Of a stretch of DNA of 6,000 nucleotides, positions 4,955 to 6,000 are shown one piece after another (the stretch's first letter is position 1; each line of letters begins with the position of its first letter). This stretch comes from Myxococcales bacterium (lineage in GTDB: Bacteria > Myxococcota_A > Polyangia > Fen-1088), in contig PMZX01000520.1 of NCBI GenBank assembly GCA_003170035.1, positions 1-6,000 of the forward strand, given 5' to 3'. A model generated the notes under the pieces. That model was not told where the DNA came from and did not search any database. It saw only the letters and a list, made by a program, of their open reading frames with translations. The position numbers and the translations under genes were made by a program.

Positions 4955-6000
4955 ATGTTCGATATCGACATTGCACAGCTGGTGCGCTCGGGCCAGGTGG
5001 AAGAGAGCCGGGCCGACCGGGTGATCTGGCTGTGGGACGAGATCCGCCGCCTCAAGCATGAAAAGAACGCATTCGTGCCTGCCCACAACTACCAAGTGCC
5101 CGAGGTGCAGGCTGTCGCGGATACGGTTGGTGATTCCTTTGAGTTGGCGGTGCGCGCCCGTGATGTGAAGTCACGCCTGGTGGTTTTCTGCGGCGTCCGC
5201 TTCATGGCCGAGGGGTGCGCCACCCTGGCCCCGGATGTGCCAGTCTACTTGCCCAACCAGCAGGCGCTCTGCTCACTGGCGGAAATGGATGTAGATGATC
5301 TCGAGGAGCGGCAGGAGTTCTTGCGCTCGCTCGGGCGTAGCTTCGCCACCATGACCTACGTGAACACCTACGCCAGCGTGAAGGCTCTGTCCGACGTGTG
5401 TTGCACCAGTTCCAACGCGGTCAGGATCGCCGAGCGGCTGGGCGTACCGGACCTGCTCTTCGTGCCCGACCAGAATCTCGCTTATCAGGTGGCACTCAAA
5501 ACCCGGCGCATGTACCTACCCCCGCCGGAGCCGCACCAGTTCCATCCGCGCGAGTACCTTGCGCGCATCGAACCCCTGCTCCGGGATGGTGAGCGGGCGG
5601 GCCTGGTCGGCAATGTCTTCTCCTGGGAAGGCGCCTGTCACGTTCACCAGCAGATGACCCTGGCCGATATCGCCCAGATCCGTCAGGAAGATCCGGGAGC
5701 CGTTGTCATCGTGCACGGCGAAGTGAAACCCGAGTTGCAGCAAGCCGCCGACGAGGTGATGTCGACCTCGCAGATGGCCAAGTACGTCGAGAGCCATCCC
5801 GAGAAGAAGCGCCTGGCCATCCTCACCGAGTGCGGCCTGGTGGTGCGGCTGGAGTTGGAACACCCTGACCGGCAGTTCTACAAGCCCTGCCGGCTGTGCG
5901 AGCACATGAAGGCCATCAGCCTGGAGAGTGTGTACGAAACCCTGCGTGACGAACCCGCCCAGTGTCTGGTCACGGTTCCCGAGGGCGTGCGCCAGCGAGC
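4955..6000 (+). CDS. nadA: quinolinate synthase NadA, 3' end cut by the window
   Basis: NadA is a [4Fe-4S] enzyme that condenses iminoaspartate with dihydroxyacetone phosphate to quinolinate in de novo NAD synthesis. The frame is open from ATG 4955 to the window edge (348 full codons). Family motifs run in order: AHNYQVPEVQ (43-52), GDSFELA (59-65), CGVRFMAE (79-86), ALCSLAE (104-110), YVNTYASVKA (135-144), CTSSNAV (150-156), PDQNL (171-175), WEGACHVH (224-231), VHGEVKPE (253-260), MSTSQM (269-274) and PCRLCEHMKAI (311-321). By comparison with E. coli NadA, Cys106, Cys228 and Cys315 should bind the cluster. About 34 extra residues lie between the PDQNL and WEGAC motifs (185-219). The alternative start GTG 4919 is less likely. 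No strong ribosome binding site is seen; GAGGG at 4934-4938 is far from the ATG. Function is secure; total length is unknown. Confidence 0.96.
   Translation, partial: MFDIDIAQLVRSGQVEESRADRVIWLWDEIRRLKHEKNAFVPAHNYQVPEVQAVADTVGDSFELAVRARDVKSRLVVFCGVRFMAEGCATLAPDVPVYLPNQQALCSLAEMDVDDLEERQEFLRSLGRSFATMTYVNTYASVKALSDVCCTSSNAVRIAERLGVPDLLFVPDQNLAYQVALKTRRMYLPPPEPHQFHPREYLARIEPLLRDGERAGLVGNVFSWEGACHVHQQMTLADIAQIRQEDPGAVVIVHGEVKPELQQAADEVMSTSQMAKYVESHPEKKRLAILTECGLVVRLELEHPDRQFYKPCRLCEHMKAISLESVYETLRDEPAQCLVTVPEGVRQR

Overview
The window is GC-rich, compact bacterial chromosome with six protein-coding genes. All six are read from the sequence alone. The gene order rpsP-khpA-rimM-trmD, next to a cytochrome that joins a UshA-like domain to a c554-like tetraheme domain, suggests a deltaproteobacterium in the old sense, perhaps Myxococcota. 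That placement is inference. I see no phage, transposon, CRISPR, tRNA or rRNA sequence.

Positions 61-1940, minus strand, hold a ribosome and tRNA maturation operon: rpsP (ribosomal protein S16), khpA (KH-domain RNA-binding protein), rimM (30S maturation factor) and trmD (tRNA m1G37 methyltransferase). The genes are 7 bp apart (rpsP/khpA) or overlap (rimM/trmD, 8 bp), and a candidate promoter lies upstream of rpsP. The rimM start is anomalous: its conserved N-terminus lies upstream of the first ATG, has no ATG, GTG or TTG, and is in frame with khpA behind a single amber codon. Downstream of trmD (1-60) there is a GC-rich hairpin and no gene.

Positions 2118-3764, plus strand and divergent from rpsP, encode an exported protein. 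A UshA/5'-nucleotidase-like domain that has lost its metal ligands is joined through a helical linker to a C-terminal tetraheme domain. A 26-bp interrupted dyad lies just upstream. The 109 bp that follow (3765-3873) separate two convergent genes and hold no convincing terminator.

Positions 3874-4869, minus strand, encode a PLP-dependent threonine/serine dehydratase-like enzyme without an ACT domain. It is divergent, across 85 bp, from nadA (4955 to the window edge, plus strand), the quinolinate synthase of NAD biosynthesis, whose 3' end is cut off. This NadA carries an unusual insert of about 34 residues.

The contents are mostly housekeeping and I found no clear new multi-gene system. The points most worth a second look are the khpA-amber-rimM arrangement, the metal-ligand-free phosphatase-cytochrome fusion with its PCGC motif, the NadA insert, and the dehydratase/nadA pairing.
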